DNA from: Teredinibacter turnerae T7901
Lineage (GTDB): Bacteria > Pseudomonadota > Gammaproteobacteria > Pseudomonadales > Cellvibrionaceae
DNA length: 64,000 nt
Assembly (NCBI RefSeq): GCF_000023025.1
Contig: NC_012997.1
Location: forward strand, 3,841,125 to 3,905,124
Direction: 5' to 3'
This document shows positions 52,101 through 57,288 of the stretch, piece by piece. Under the pieces are notes generated by a model. The model saw only the letters and a program-made list of their open reading frames with translations, had not been told where the DNA came from and made no database searches. A program made the position numbers and the translations under genes. Each line of letters begins with the position of its first letter. Within the stretch, counting starts at the first letter, position 1.

Positions 52101-52405
52101 TATCCAAGGCGTTGGAGGAGTCTTACCCTCACCTGGGCAAAGGTGTTACCACCAATGCCCGATTCCACTACGACCTGCACTCTGCATTTACAATTTATGC
52201 AGATGCAGGACTTTATTACTGGCGCTCAAAAATTCACGTTGGCCAAAGCGATATAGAAGCGGAACAGAAGGGGCTGGACCCATGGGGTGGCTTGGGAATT
52301 CAGTTAAATTATCAAGCTGTTTCGGTAAATGTGAGTTACCAATATTTTAAATTGGACGAAACCAGCGCAACAACGCTGGGAATAGGCCTCGGGTATCAGT
52401 TCTAA
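43136..52405 (+). CDS. Giant DUF4347/Ig-like/VCBS surface protein with internal sorting signal and C-terminal barrel
   Basis: A 3089-residue secreted protein. In order: a signal peptide (1-22); DUF4347 (about 76-235), with HLFSHGNSGNLQL and LLYGCNFA; and a discoidin/beta region to about 420. Then come Ig-like repeats (about 425-1605), nine of which carry a Cys pair (VGGSCGSS...TYSDCTV). Next are a cadherin-like module (about 1605-1720), five VCBS/tandem-95 repeats (NDAP...NEDTPVT) to about 2195, and a putative Ig domain. A thrombospondin-3-like Asp-rich stretch (DVDTDNDTISD), a Calx-beta-like domain, and a choice-of-anchor-U-like Cys domain (about 2690-2850) follow. Then comes a GlyGly-CTERM-like tail (GGG at 2857-2859, hydrophobic stretch, RR at 2876-2877). 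It is followed directly by a signal-peptide-like segment ending APAQA at 2904 and a 185-residue outer-membrane barrel ending GLGYQF. Calcium-binding adhesin is inferred. Confidence 0.85.
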   Translation: MKHFLAQGITSILLPFTAYAATGSYANTYQRNARAQTPQQAALLWSNDKAHSVAAPYSPETLNTNAPVLMHGNPVRELVIIDSAVQDKQTLFNGIAPGVAVAEIVPGEDGVTQLVEILAKYQHLDAVHLFSHGNSGNLQLAGRQIPATELREKTELFATLENAVSPGGDFLLYGCNFAANAEGEDFLDLVSHTTGLDTAASADLTGNTANDGDWDLEIARGDITAKTPFSEQALRDFSGVLAPQTYTAQQLYNDNTPSSYYYQTVISTGDGYFDATNLGGRVSAVDGGGSYGYLYASTGSGLYGKTLQIAADGTNVGTFELNTLQLSVGELGCTASDISVNVTIEGYYPNNSSAGTQNVTVATPTTFCGYGDVDTVDVSSTFGAGKALSRFVVKYQGTAPNNRYFLIASFTVDNLQAPDATAPTLTAVTGVPSPTTDSTPDYTFSTDEAGTLTVGGSCGSSDEGAISSGSNTITLTQTDNSTPLADGTYSDCTVTVQDSYGNSSTPLAINSFTVDASAPVLSEVTPVVSPTNDATPNVTFSTNEAGTLSVGGLCGTSTSTTISATGNHTITLTQADNSTPLTDSTYTNCTLTVTDSAGNASSPLALSTFIVDTTAPANPSTPDMQAGSDSGSSNTDNTTADTTPSFTGTSEASATITLSSNVDGIVGSTTADGSGNWTVTASTLSAGAHQISATATDQATNTSGSSTSLSILIDTLAPSAPSTADLAAASDLGTSSSDDLTSNTTPQFTGTAEANGLLSLQSSLDGSIGSATVDGSGNWTVTASTLSQGAHTITSTVTDIAGNTSAASAGLSVTIDTTAPAVTSVSVPVNNTYGLSDTLSFVVNLDDTVVVNTSGGTPRLAMTIGAATRYASYVSGSGTSSLVFSYSVESGLNDSDGISLNGSLDLNSGAITDSAGNSISTTLASVGSLTSVLVDTLAPSLTEFTAVASATNATTPSVVVNVSEDGTLAFSGSCGSLDAGSVSAGNVSLRLTQPDNTTSLTEGTYSDCAITATDAGGNTSPPLSLSSFTVDRTSPTLTEFTAVTTLGNDSSPAFVVAASEVGSLAIGGSCGLGSSPAMSVGNNSVTLLNSSASADLADGTYSDCTAVLTDAAGNASSPLSLSSFTIDTSAPTLAVVTAVPSLGTDSTPSLTFSSSEAGTLAVGGSCGSSDIGTISSGNTPITLTATNNSSSLSDGTYADCTLTVTDSAGNSSTPLALAQFTIDTTPPSIAQATAVATPTNDATPDVALLLSEAGILAVNGSCGSAAEGSIGAGSQTITLTQTDNSSALADGTYSDCTVSLTDPAGNSSAPAALSAFQVDTQAPTLTEATAVSTPTADTTPSLTLAVNETSTLQITGSCALGSTSALITGNNSVTLATLSDATYSDCVAQATDSAGNLSTPVTLSSFTIDSAGPVLAETSAVNTPTSDSSPSVTFTSSEAGVLTITGNCGSPDTGSVASGSVTITLTQLDGVTPLADGSYSNCAVTVTDNLGNASTPLLLSSFEVDTAAPVVTESAAVTSPNRDATPTLSITLSEAGSITVGGDCGSSDEGPLASGTHTITLTQPDNINALADGTYSNCTISVSDGAGNLSTQLSLSAFTIDATAPVLATNAGLTLDEGASAPISASLLSATDQTTAVADILISLSSSPTNGNLRRNGVALSAGSSFYQTEITQGNIQYSHDGGESTGDSFSFTLTDALDNTSSPQTFAITVTPQNDAPDTTADTATTNEDTPVTVDVLANDVDPDDTINAASVLIVAAASNGQASVNTANGDITYTPNADFNGVDSFSYTVQDTTGDTSASTLVSITISAVNDAPVAVADAVSTDINTPVTIDVAANDSDIDVGDSLDTASLSVVNAPAHGTAQVVNGSISYTPTTDYLGNDSFTYTIDDTNGLSSNAATVTISVIDPNSSPSAANDSATTNEDTPVTIAVLSNDSDPDGSLVPGSVAIATPPMHGTASVTSNGTVNYTPASNYFGSDSFTYTVADDDGAVSAAATVSITVNSVNDAPQANDDTVRLLEDASLTINVLGNDSDVDGTLAPATLVIVTNAASGIAGVDNGQVVYTPLDDYVGSDTFTYTVADNAGTVSNTATVTLTVDPVNDAPKAADDNFTILAASASDLVVLENDADIDGSLDAASITVVAAPAQGTLTNNNDGTLRYTPSAGIAPLDGDSFSYTVLDNDGESSNTATVTLTFVPGSTLVITGAPAEDIIEGQAFSFTPTVMDADSLFTLTFSVQNLPAWMAFDSATGSLSGTPTRDDVGAYDNITLSVSDGVNTSVLSAFSVEVFADVDTDNDTISDYQEQLDGTDPNDPLDYLDLTPPDLLAPADIIVDATGLFTRVTLAQLLSMAADATQAELDEAVAALVTDNVNGDGCCNAAPQGITDGRYQLRPGVHATHWTAEDFMGNSSQVTQTVFVRPLVSLSKDQTSVEGATASFQVLLNGPAISYPFEVPLMIDTSSTATETDYEPVPTSVVFNEGQTEVSVAIRTLADTTTENDEVLRVQLDDRTSAAEDLSDGFDADIYDINAGAKTTFALTIVERNVPPKLTLTLRQAGKQTIQVTPNGGEVTVTSAVVDPNPNDTHSIDWSGTDSLLNDTSAIPTVLTFSPADLASGRYKVKAKATDSANGSNTAVLHFVVVQSLPQLLATDDTDNDGIDDETEGTADSDDDGIADYLDNITATNVLPERARQTDSFLIECDPGVRCRLGEFSIQTPSSGARLLEDERSALNDFNEDTHFNSSGIFDFELADLPEAGRSTSVVIPQIAPIPANALYRKFQNGEWRTFIEDTNNLLHSTAGTEGFCPPPGDSAWQPGLTEGHWCVQLTIEDGGPNDADGEVNGSVSDPGAVATQKRRTIKTGGGATSGVLMLLIALLAIGRRTQVSRKLPLAALLAGGLTGTAPAPAQAYEPETFFVSATALTSESQHSAGDYASTMTANGVETTVLNYDAKSNGYHINLGHTFTPFVSSMFGYLDLGKADTELSFLDEDDAIVSKALEESYPHLGKGVTTNARFHYDLHSAFTIYADAGLYYWRSKIHVGQSDIEAEQKGLDPWGGLGIQLNYQAVSVNVSYQYFKLDETSATTLGIGLGYQF

Positions 52406-52413
52406 TTGACACG

Positions 52414-52444
52414 AAGCGTCGTGCTTCGGCATGCACGACGCTTT
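52414..52444 (+). terminator. Hairpin terminator of the giant gene
   Basis: AAGCGTCGTGC and GCACGACGCTT form a perfect 11-bp stem with an 8-nt loop, starting 9 nt after the stop codon at 52405. Only a short T run follows, so it may be a terminator or a transcript-stabilising hairpin. Confidence 0.65.
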
Positions 52445-52836
52445 ACCTAAAGCCTGTTAACACCAATTCTTCCTCGCGCAAAAATTCACTTTGATTGTCA
52501 TATTAAATACCAGGAAATTAGACCGCCATTAGTGCAATGCAAATGGCGGGCTTACCAATATACTAAGGTTTTTATCGAGTATTAATGAAATAAACCGTTA
52601 CAGTTTTCTTTCTCCTAAGTCTTAATATAGGAACCTCTGCTTCACCTAGTAAATTCTGCACTTTCATTTATGCGTACATGTTTCGTGTGAAGCACGACCG
52701 AGTTTAATCATCTCGCCGCAACTTAAGGAATAGCCTGTGATAGGCTTTACAGGCGAAATAACCAGGCGCCCTGTTAACACGCAACTACCACTGTCAAATT
52801 TCGCAACACCGTTAGACGCAGCGATAAGGAATAATC
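52445..52836. other. Intergenic region with repeat remnants
   Basis: No gene was seen. It holds the solitary TIR-like copy at 52447, an 8-bp hairpin CCGCCATT/AATGGCGG (52523-52549), an inverted repeat GCCTGT/ACAGGC (52733-52754), and a further CCTGTTAACAC at 52770. The concentration of GCCTGT and GTTAAC words suggests decayed copies of the same element family. Confidence 0.5.
52447..52469 (+). repeat. Solitary MITE-terminus-like repeat, right edge of block
   Basis: CTAAAGCCTGTTAACACCAATTC matches the 23-base outer end of the element at 41648 in 20 positions and has the same orientation as the copy at 38492. No inverted partner was found within a few hundred bases. Confidence 0.65.
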
Positions 52837-53346
52837 ATGACTCTGGAACGTAAAGTAGCGAACGTATTTCAATTGGATGACGAAAATTGGATGAAGCACT
52901 CCAACCCCTGGAGTGTATGGACTCGATATTCTGTTCTACCCTTTATTGTATTGGCATTTTGGAGCCGCACCTGGATCGGCTGGTGGTGTTTAATTCCAGG
53001 TTTGGCATCGTTATTCTGGATGTTTTTGAATCCTATTTTTTTCAATCGCCCCGCCTCTACGCGTAACTGGGCTTCAAAATCCGTGCTCGGTGAGAGGGTA
53101 TACCTAAATCGAGACAAAATCGACATCCCAGATATTCACAAAACCCCACTGTTTTCCTTACTCAACCTGATTTCTTCAGTGGGGATGCTGTTGGCAATAT
53201 GGGCCATCGTTTACTACTCCGTTTGGGGCGCAGTGCTGGGTGTTTCTCTTGCTTACATAGGCAAGAGTTGGTACCTGGACCGGATGGTCTGGCTCTATGA
53301 ATCGATGAAAAACAATAACGCAGAATATAAAAGCTGGGACTACTAA
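52837..53346 (+). CDS. Small integral membrane protein (possibly DUF6653)
   Basis: A 169-residue membrane protein. Two hydrophobic hairpins are visible: about residues 32-70 (YSVLPFIVLAFWS and WCLIPGLASLFWMFLNPIFF) and about 107-150 (LLNLISSVGMLLAIWAIVYY and VLGVSLAYIGKSWYLDRMVW). A polar loop containing RNWASKSVLGERVYLNRDKI lies between them. I believe it belongs to the DUF6653 family, but this is from memory of the motif only. The function is unknown. AAGGA lies 7 nt before the ATG. It is a single gene. Confidence 0.75.
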   Translation: MTLERKVANVFQLDDENWMKHSNPWSVWTRYSVLPFIVLAFWSRTWIGWWCLIPGLASLFWMFLNPIFFNRPASTRNWASKSVLGERVYLNRDKIDIPDIHKTPLFSLLNLISSVGMLLAIWAIVYYSVWGAVLGVSLAYIGKSWYLDRMVWLYESMKNNNAEYKSWDY

Positions 53347-53421
53347 AAAGCAGCGCATAAAACCCACTGTACCGCAAAGTGACGCCCTAGCGGCACACAA
53401 AAGAGTTATACACCGTTACCC

Positions 53422-53454
53422 AAAAAAATGCCCGGCGAAATATTAAGCTGGGCA
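53422..53454 (-). terminator. Terminator of transglutaminase-like gene
   Basis: On the minus strand the stem TGCCCAGC/GCCGGGCA (8 bp with one G-U, 10-nt loop) is followed immediately by a run of seven T. It lies 33 nt past the stop codon at 53488, a standard intrinsic terminator arrangement. Confidence 0.75.
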
Positions 53455-53487
53455 TCCACTGCCAACAAAGCTGTTCTCGTTAGCGAA

Positions 53488-54363
53488 CTATTGAACTGCA
53501 GGCTCGTCGCTATCTAACTCTTCAACCCAAACACCCACCGTTAACTGACCAGGCGCACTACATAGGACTTCGCCAGCAATTGGCGGTACCGATTCAGGGT
53601 CCGCGGTTACTGCCACGGGAAAATGCTCAGCCCCCACAATTGAGCCAATAGTAGGATCAAATCCCTTCCACCCCGCTCCGGGAAGATAAACCTCCGCCCA
53701 TGCGTGGGTGGCTCCCGGTATTTCACTCGATGACGGGGTGTGTAAATAGCCACTGACAAATCGCGCTGCACACCCCCAGAATCTTGCAGTTTCCAAAAAG
53801 AGCGTAGCAAAATCACGACATGAACCCGTTCCCAGCGTCAGGGTTTCCTCCGGGGTCTGGACACCGACGTCCTCCCTGACATTGTATTTAAATTCACTCT
53901 GAATTTTTTTGCTCAAGTGGCTGAGAAATGCGTAAGTTTCCAGGTTTTCAGCGCTGTTTAGCACGCCAGCGGCCCACTCTCTAAAACGGCGTCCAGCGTG
54001 TCCGTAAGGGATTTTGAGATAGTAATCCAAATAGGTCTGGTCTCTAGCATCATAGGTGAAAGGGAACAATTCGGCGTTTTTTGTCAAAATAAAATCCAGC
54101 GGAGCCTCGTTGTATTGCTGTACGACCACTTCGCTTTTTATTACCAGTTGCATCGCAGGCTCAGTAAATTCTGCGAAGGCTATCGAATTATCTTCCGCAT
54201 CCCGGCACCAATAAAGAAGCGCCGCAGGCTGAATATCCAATTTGGAGGATTCAATACGTAGTTCGTGACTTTCTTTTGGACGCAACCGTAACTCATGGGA
54301 GCCGAACGTTGCCGCTTCATTGTAGTCGTACTGAGTTGTGTGAGTAATTTTAAAGCGCTTCAT
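53488..54363 (-). CDS. Transglutaminase-like cysteine protease family protein
   Basis: A 291-residue protein with an N-terminal bacterial transglutaminase-like beta region (MKRFKITHTTQYDYNEAATF) and a transglutaminase core. The catalytic cysteine is in LGTGSCRDFATLFLETAR (about 180), the histidine in GATHAWAEVYLPG (about 220), and the aspartate in GFDPTIG (about 235). These proteins usually act as cytoplasmic peptidases or amide hydrolases, and several are encoded with circularly permuted ATP-grasp proteins, which are absent here. The ATG at 54363 is preferred over a start 44 codons upstream because the family begins with this strand and GGAGA lies near it. Confidence 0.9.
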   Translation of the reverse strand: MKRFKITHTTQYDYNEAATFGSHELRLRPKESHELRIESSKLDIQPAALLYWCRDAEDNSIAFAEFTEPAMQLVIKSEVVVQQYNEAPLDFILTKNAELFPFTYDARDQTYLDYYLKIPYGHAGRRFREWAAGVLNSAENLETYAFLSHLSKKIQSEFKYNVREDVGVQTPEETLTLGTGSCRDFATLFLETARFWGCAARFVSGYLHTPSSSEIPGATHAWAEVYLPGAGWKGFDPTIGSIVGAEHFPVAVTADPESVPPIAGEVLCSAPGQLTVGVWVEELDSDEPAVQ

Positions 54364-54633
54364 ACCTGAGATGTCTCCGTGAACTGAAATAAGCACTATG
54401 GGGAACGCGGTCCGTGTAAACATTACAAAAAACTGTAACTTAAAATCCTTTTGCCGGGTCTTTTGGGCAAAATTCGATACAAAATCGGGTGGCACATCGC
54501 TTGCGTAACCTTATTTAAAGCTAGTGGAAATCCACTACAGCACGAATGCACAAGACCTGCCAATCAGCAACAAGACCGCAGGATGTAAGTGCAAAGCCAT
54601 TGCCAAAAACAGAACACCCAACAGGATGCGACC

Positions 54634-55365
54634 ATGAAATCGAAAGCTGTACTTTATCGAATGAGCACACCTGAACATATCTGTCCGTATGGACTGAAAT
54701 CCCGCGCGTTGCTAAAACGTAAAGGTTTTGAACTAGAGGATCACCTGCTTAAAACCCGAGAGGCAACTGATGCGTTTAAAGCTGAGCACAACGTCGAAAC
54801 TACACCCCAAACATTTATCGACGGCGAACGCATCGGAGGCTATAGCGATCTGAAAGCGTATTTCGGAGAACCCTTACCCAACGACGATGAACCCAGCTAT
54901 ACCCCCGTTATCGCCATCTTCGCAACTGCCTTTTTGATGGCACTGGGGCTGCAATTGAGCAACCCCGAACCTTTCACCGCAACTGGCGTTGCGCAAACAT
55001 TTATCGCGTTGAGCATGTGTATTCTGGCAATACAGAAATTGCGAGATTTACGCGCTTTTTCCATGCAATTTATCACCTACGACCTGCTAGCCATGCATTG
55101 GGTGCGCTATGCTTACGTTTACGCATTTGTTGAGGCTTACGCTGGAATCGGCATGCTGGCCTCACTGCCAGCGATGCTAGTCGGCCCGCCCGCAATATTT
55201 ATCGGTTTGCTGGGGGCAATCTCAGTAATTAAAGCCGTCTATATTGATGAACGAGAGCTTAAATGCGCCTGTGTGGGCGGAAATAGCCGCGTCCCCCTGG
55301 GTGCTGTATCACTAACAGAAAATCTACTAATGCTATGCATGGGCGTGTGGGTGTTCCTGCAATAA
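54634..55365 (+). CDS. Glutaredoxin-MauE-like membrane fusion protein
   Basis: A 243-residue protein joining two modules. Residues 1-80 form a glutaredoxin-like domain with the active site HICPYGLKSR, which keeps only the first cysteine (CPYG), and the glutathione-binding TTPQTFIDGERIGGYSDL. Residues 90-243 form four membrane helices resembling MauE/DoxX-type quinone-linked redox proteins (VIAIFATAFLMALGLQL; LASLPAMLVGPPAIFIGLLG). A conserved CACVGGNSRVPLG loop follows near residue 210, supplying two more cysteines. A role in passing reducing equivalents across the inner membrane is inferred. The ATG at 54634 follows AGGA by 7 nt. The upstream start at 54589 is not supported. Confidence 0.82.
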   Translation: MKSKAVLYRMSTPEHICPYGLKSRALLKRKGFELEDHLLKTREATDAFKAEHNVETTPQTFIDGERIGGYSDLKAYFGEPLPNDDEPSYTPVIAIFATAFLMALGLQLSNPEPFTATGVAQTFIALSMCILAIQKLRDLRAFSMQFITYDLLAMHWVRYAYVYAFVEAYAGIGMLASLPAMLVGPPAIFIGLLGAISVIKAVYIDERELKCACVGGNSRVPLGAVSLTENLLMLCMGVWVFLQ

Positions 55366-55492
55366 TGGCACCGCAGAAAGAACGGTCCGAACTGATGGCA
55401 AATGGGTATTTCCCAATGACCATACCCAAACGTGGACGCTAAGGCCGTTTGAAAACACGGGATCAATCTGTATGATGGCGGGCTTTACGACT

Positions 55493-55524
55493 GGGCGAGT
55501 AGCGTCTTAAGTCGCTACTCGCCC
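55493..55524. repeat. Perfect 12-bp stem hairpin
   Basis: GGGCGAGTAGCG and CGCTACTCGCCC form a perfect 12-bp stem with the 8-nt loop tcttaagt, in the gap between the glutaredoxin fusion and the DUF2788 gene. No T run follows on either strand. It could be a terminator-like processing site or a protein-binding palindrome. Confidence 0.6.
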
Positions 55525-55645
55525 CCAGGCCGTCTCCAGCAGCCAAGAGGCTCAGGCAGGTTTACATTTTGCGTTAGGGCCGAAATCGATCGGCCGCGCC
55601 TTCGGCGAAAATTTGTGGGCCAGGGCTAGATTCCATGAGGTAGGT

Positions 55646-55852
55646 ATGACGTTAGAGCACTTTATAAGCGAATGGGGCCTCACTCTGGGCCTAACAGCGC
55701 TGATGGGCTTTATGGTGTTTATTATTTGGGACCTTGCCAGGCAGAGTAAAGCCGGGAAATTCGGCACTCTGATACTTTTTATTGGACTGGGCGCAGGGTT
55801 GTTTGGATTTACGGTGAAGCTTGTAATTCAGTATTTGATGGAGCACCAATAG
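55646..55852 (+). CDS. DUF2788 family small membrane protein
   Basis: A 68-residue protein with two transmembrane helices separated by the conserved cytoplasmic turn: LGLTALMGFMVFIIWDLARQ, then SKAGKFGT, then LILFIGLGAGLFGFTVKLVIQ. This matches DUF2788, a small gammaproteobacterial family of unknown role. The ATG at 55646 follows GAGGTAGGT closely. The longer reading from 55613 lacks a ribosome-binding site. Confidence 0.85.
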   Translation: MTLEHFISEWGLTLGLTALMGFMVFIIWDLARQSKAGKFGTLILFIGLGAGLFGFTVKLVIQYLMEHQ

Positions 55853-56284
55853 CGGCAGTGCCGGCTTATAATTACTTCCGTGGCTAAGCCGGGAATCTAC
55901 GCCCGGAATCCAAGCCCCGAAGCCCATTGTCCCCAGGAACCTTTTAGCCCTTCCCATCCAACGCTGGGTCAACCCGGACTTAAGCCAGACGACCCTTGTA
56001 TTCCCGCAGCTCAACCTCCTATCATTCACCCTCACACCAATCAACCTCCCACAGTTCTACCACGCTCTGCGTTAACGGTATAGGTTTGACAGTATTTCAC
56101 CAGCTCGATCAGATAAACACGGGTTACCAATGCGGTAAAGCGCGTCGGCAATAGTCTACCGATACTAAACAAGCCACTCCACTCAACAACATACGCGCGG
56201 ATCTCTCACACATCCCCGACTGTCTGCCACCTAAATCTGGATCGTCTAAAGATGTCTTCGATACGCCAGCAGGGCATGCGCTCG
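55853..56284. other. Intergenic region, nothing recognised
   Basis: A proline-rich 67-codon reading frame at 55880-56083 has no ribosome-binding site and odd composition, so I do not call it. Nothing else was seen. Confidence 0.5.
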
Positions 56285-56476
56285 TCAAGAAGTGAGTTCG
56301 GCCTGAGGGTGAGGAATTTCCGGTTCGAGAGGCATAACGGGGGCACAGCCAGAACGCAAAGCGCGAAAGTTTGCAAGTAAAGACCTTACTTCTGCAGGAG
56401 GCATCGATTCCAGCATGGCGGAAACCAATAAATCGACCTCGTCAGCAACTACATCATCAAAACCTCTGATTTTCAT
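56285..56476 (-). CDS. Possible small hypothetical protein
   Basis: A 63-residue reading frame beginning MKIRGFDDVVADEVDLLVSA. AGGG lies 8 nt before the ATG. The first 45 residues could form two amphipathic helices (DEVDLLVSAMLESM and AEVRSLLANFRALR), and the tail is Pro/Glu-rich. There is no recognised family, no signal peptide and no membrane segment. It faces away from the long leader of the regulator gene. It may be real, judged only from its ribosome-binding site and composition. Confidence 0.45.
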   Translation of the reverse strand: MKIRGFDDVVADEVDLLVSAMLESMPPAEVRSLLANFRALRSGCAPVMPLEPEIPHPQAELTS

Positions 56477-57288
56477 ATCGTACCCTTTTTTAACATCCTG
56501 ATTTCAGCAAATTCCATTTGCTCCGGATCTAGAGATTAGTTCGGATCGCTCCAGAGTCAACATATTTGGTGCATAGACATAGGCGTCCAGTTTTCGACAT
56601 GGCGAACACGCCAATAAAAATTTATGCGCGCCAAAATTCTTTTATTTAAACCAAAAATATTTTTAAATTGCCAAAACTCTAACTTTTAAATAAATATACT
56701 GGTCGCCAGCACACCAAACTTCGCGAAAAGTGGTAAGAATTTCGCTGTCTGTCCATTTTTCACCAGCATTTTTACTGCCATAACGCGAATTTCAATACAA
56801 TTAATTTGTAATCAAAACCGTCTATATTGCAGCTACCCATGCCTGGGTAGAGGAGCGCTTCTTCCACTCGCGAGCATTTCCTGTTTGGCGAAGGCATCTG
56901 AAACAAGTATAGACCGGAAGGTTGGATGTCTTTTGTTACAGTGAATTACCAATAAATGTTAGAGCAGCAGATTTGGCGGTATAGCAACTAAATTTGCTTG
57001 AGTTATGTTGCGACACTGCTAAAACGCGCCACATAAAAAATTGTTCACACGCAAGCATCAAGGGCGGTGAAAAGTATTAGGCCACCATGAGCAAGTGGCT
57101 AATGGTGGTTAAGCCCAAGGAGGAGGGACAAAGGCTAAGCCATCCCGAAGTATTAGTTTCCAGTGATTTAACACAAATTTAAGGCACACCAGAAAGTACT
57201 GAAAACCTTAAGTTAAGGAAGACGTAAACAATTATTCTAAGAGCACAGACCGCAGGAGCGCGCTGTCTTTTAGGAGAGGACAGGTTCA
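56477..57288 (+). promoter_or_regulatory. 812-nt leader region with alternative hairpins
   Basis: No gene was seen. Structures in order: hairpin CTACCCA-tgcc-TGGGTAG (56833-56850). Then a direct repeat AAGTATTAG at 57072 and 57148 brackets two overlapping stems. ATTAGGCCAC (57076-57085) can pair with GTGGCTAAT (57095-57103, one bulge), or CCACCAT (57082-57088) with ATGGTGG (57102-57108). These cannot form together. A third hairpin, CCTTA-agt-TAAGG, lies near 57206-57218. Finally CTGTC (57263-57267) and GACAG (57279-57283) place the AGGAGAG ribosome-binding site in a loop. It looks like a regulated 5' leader. I do not recognise a named riboswitch class. Confidence 0.45.

Noticed and set aside
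55880-56083. 67-codon proline-rich frame
   Set aside because: It has no ribosome-binding site, its composition is unlike that of neighbouring genes, and it has no recognisable motif.
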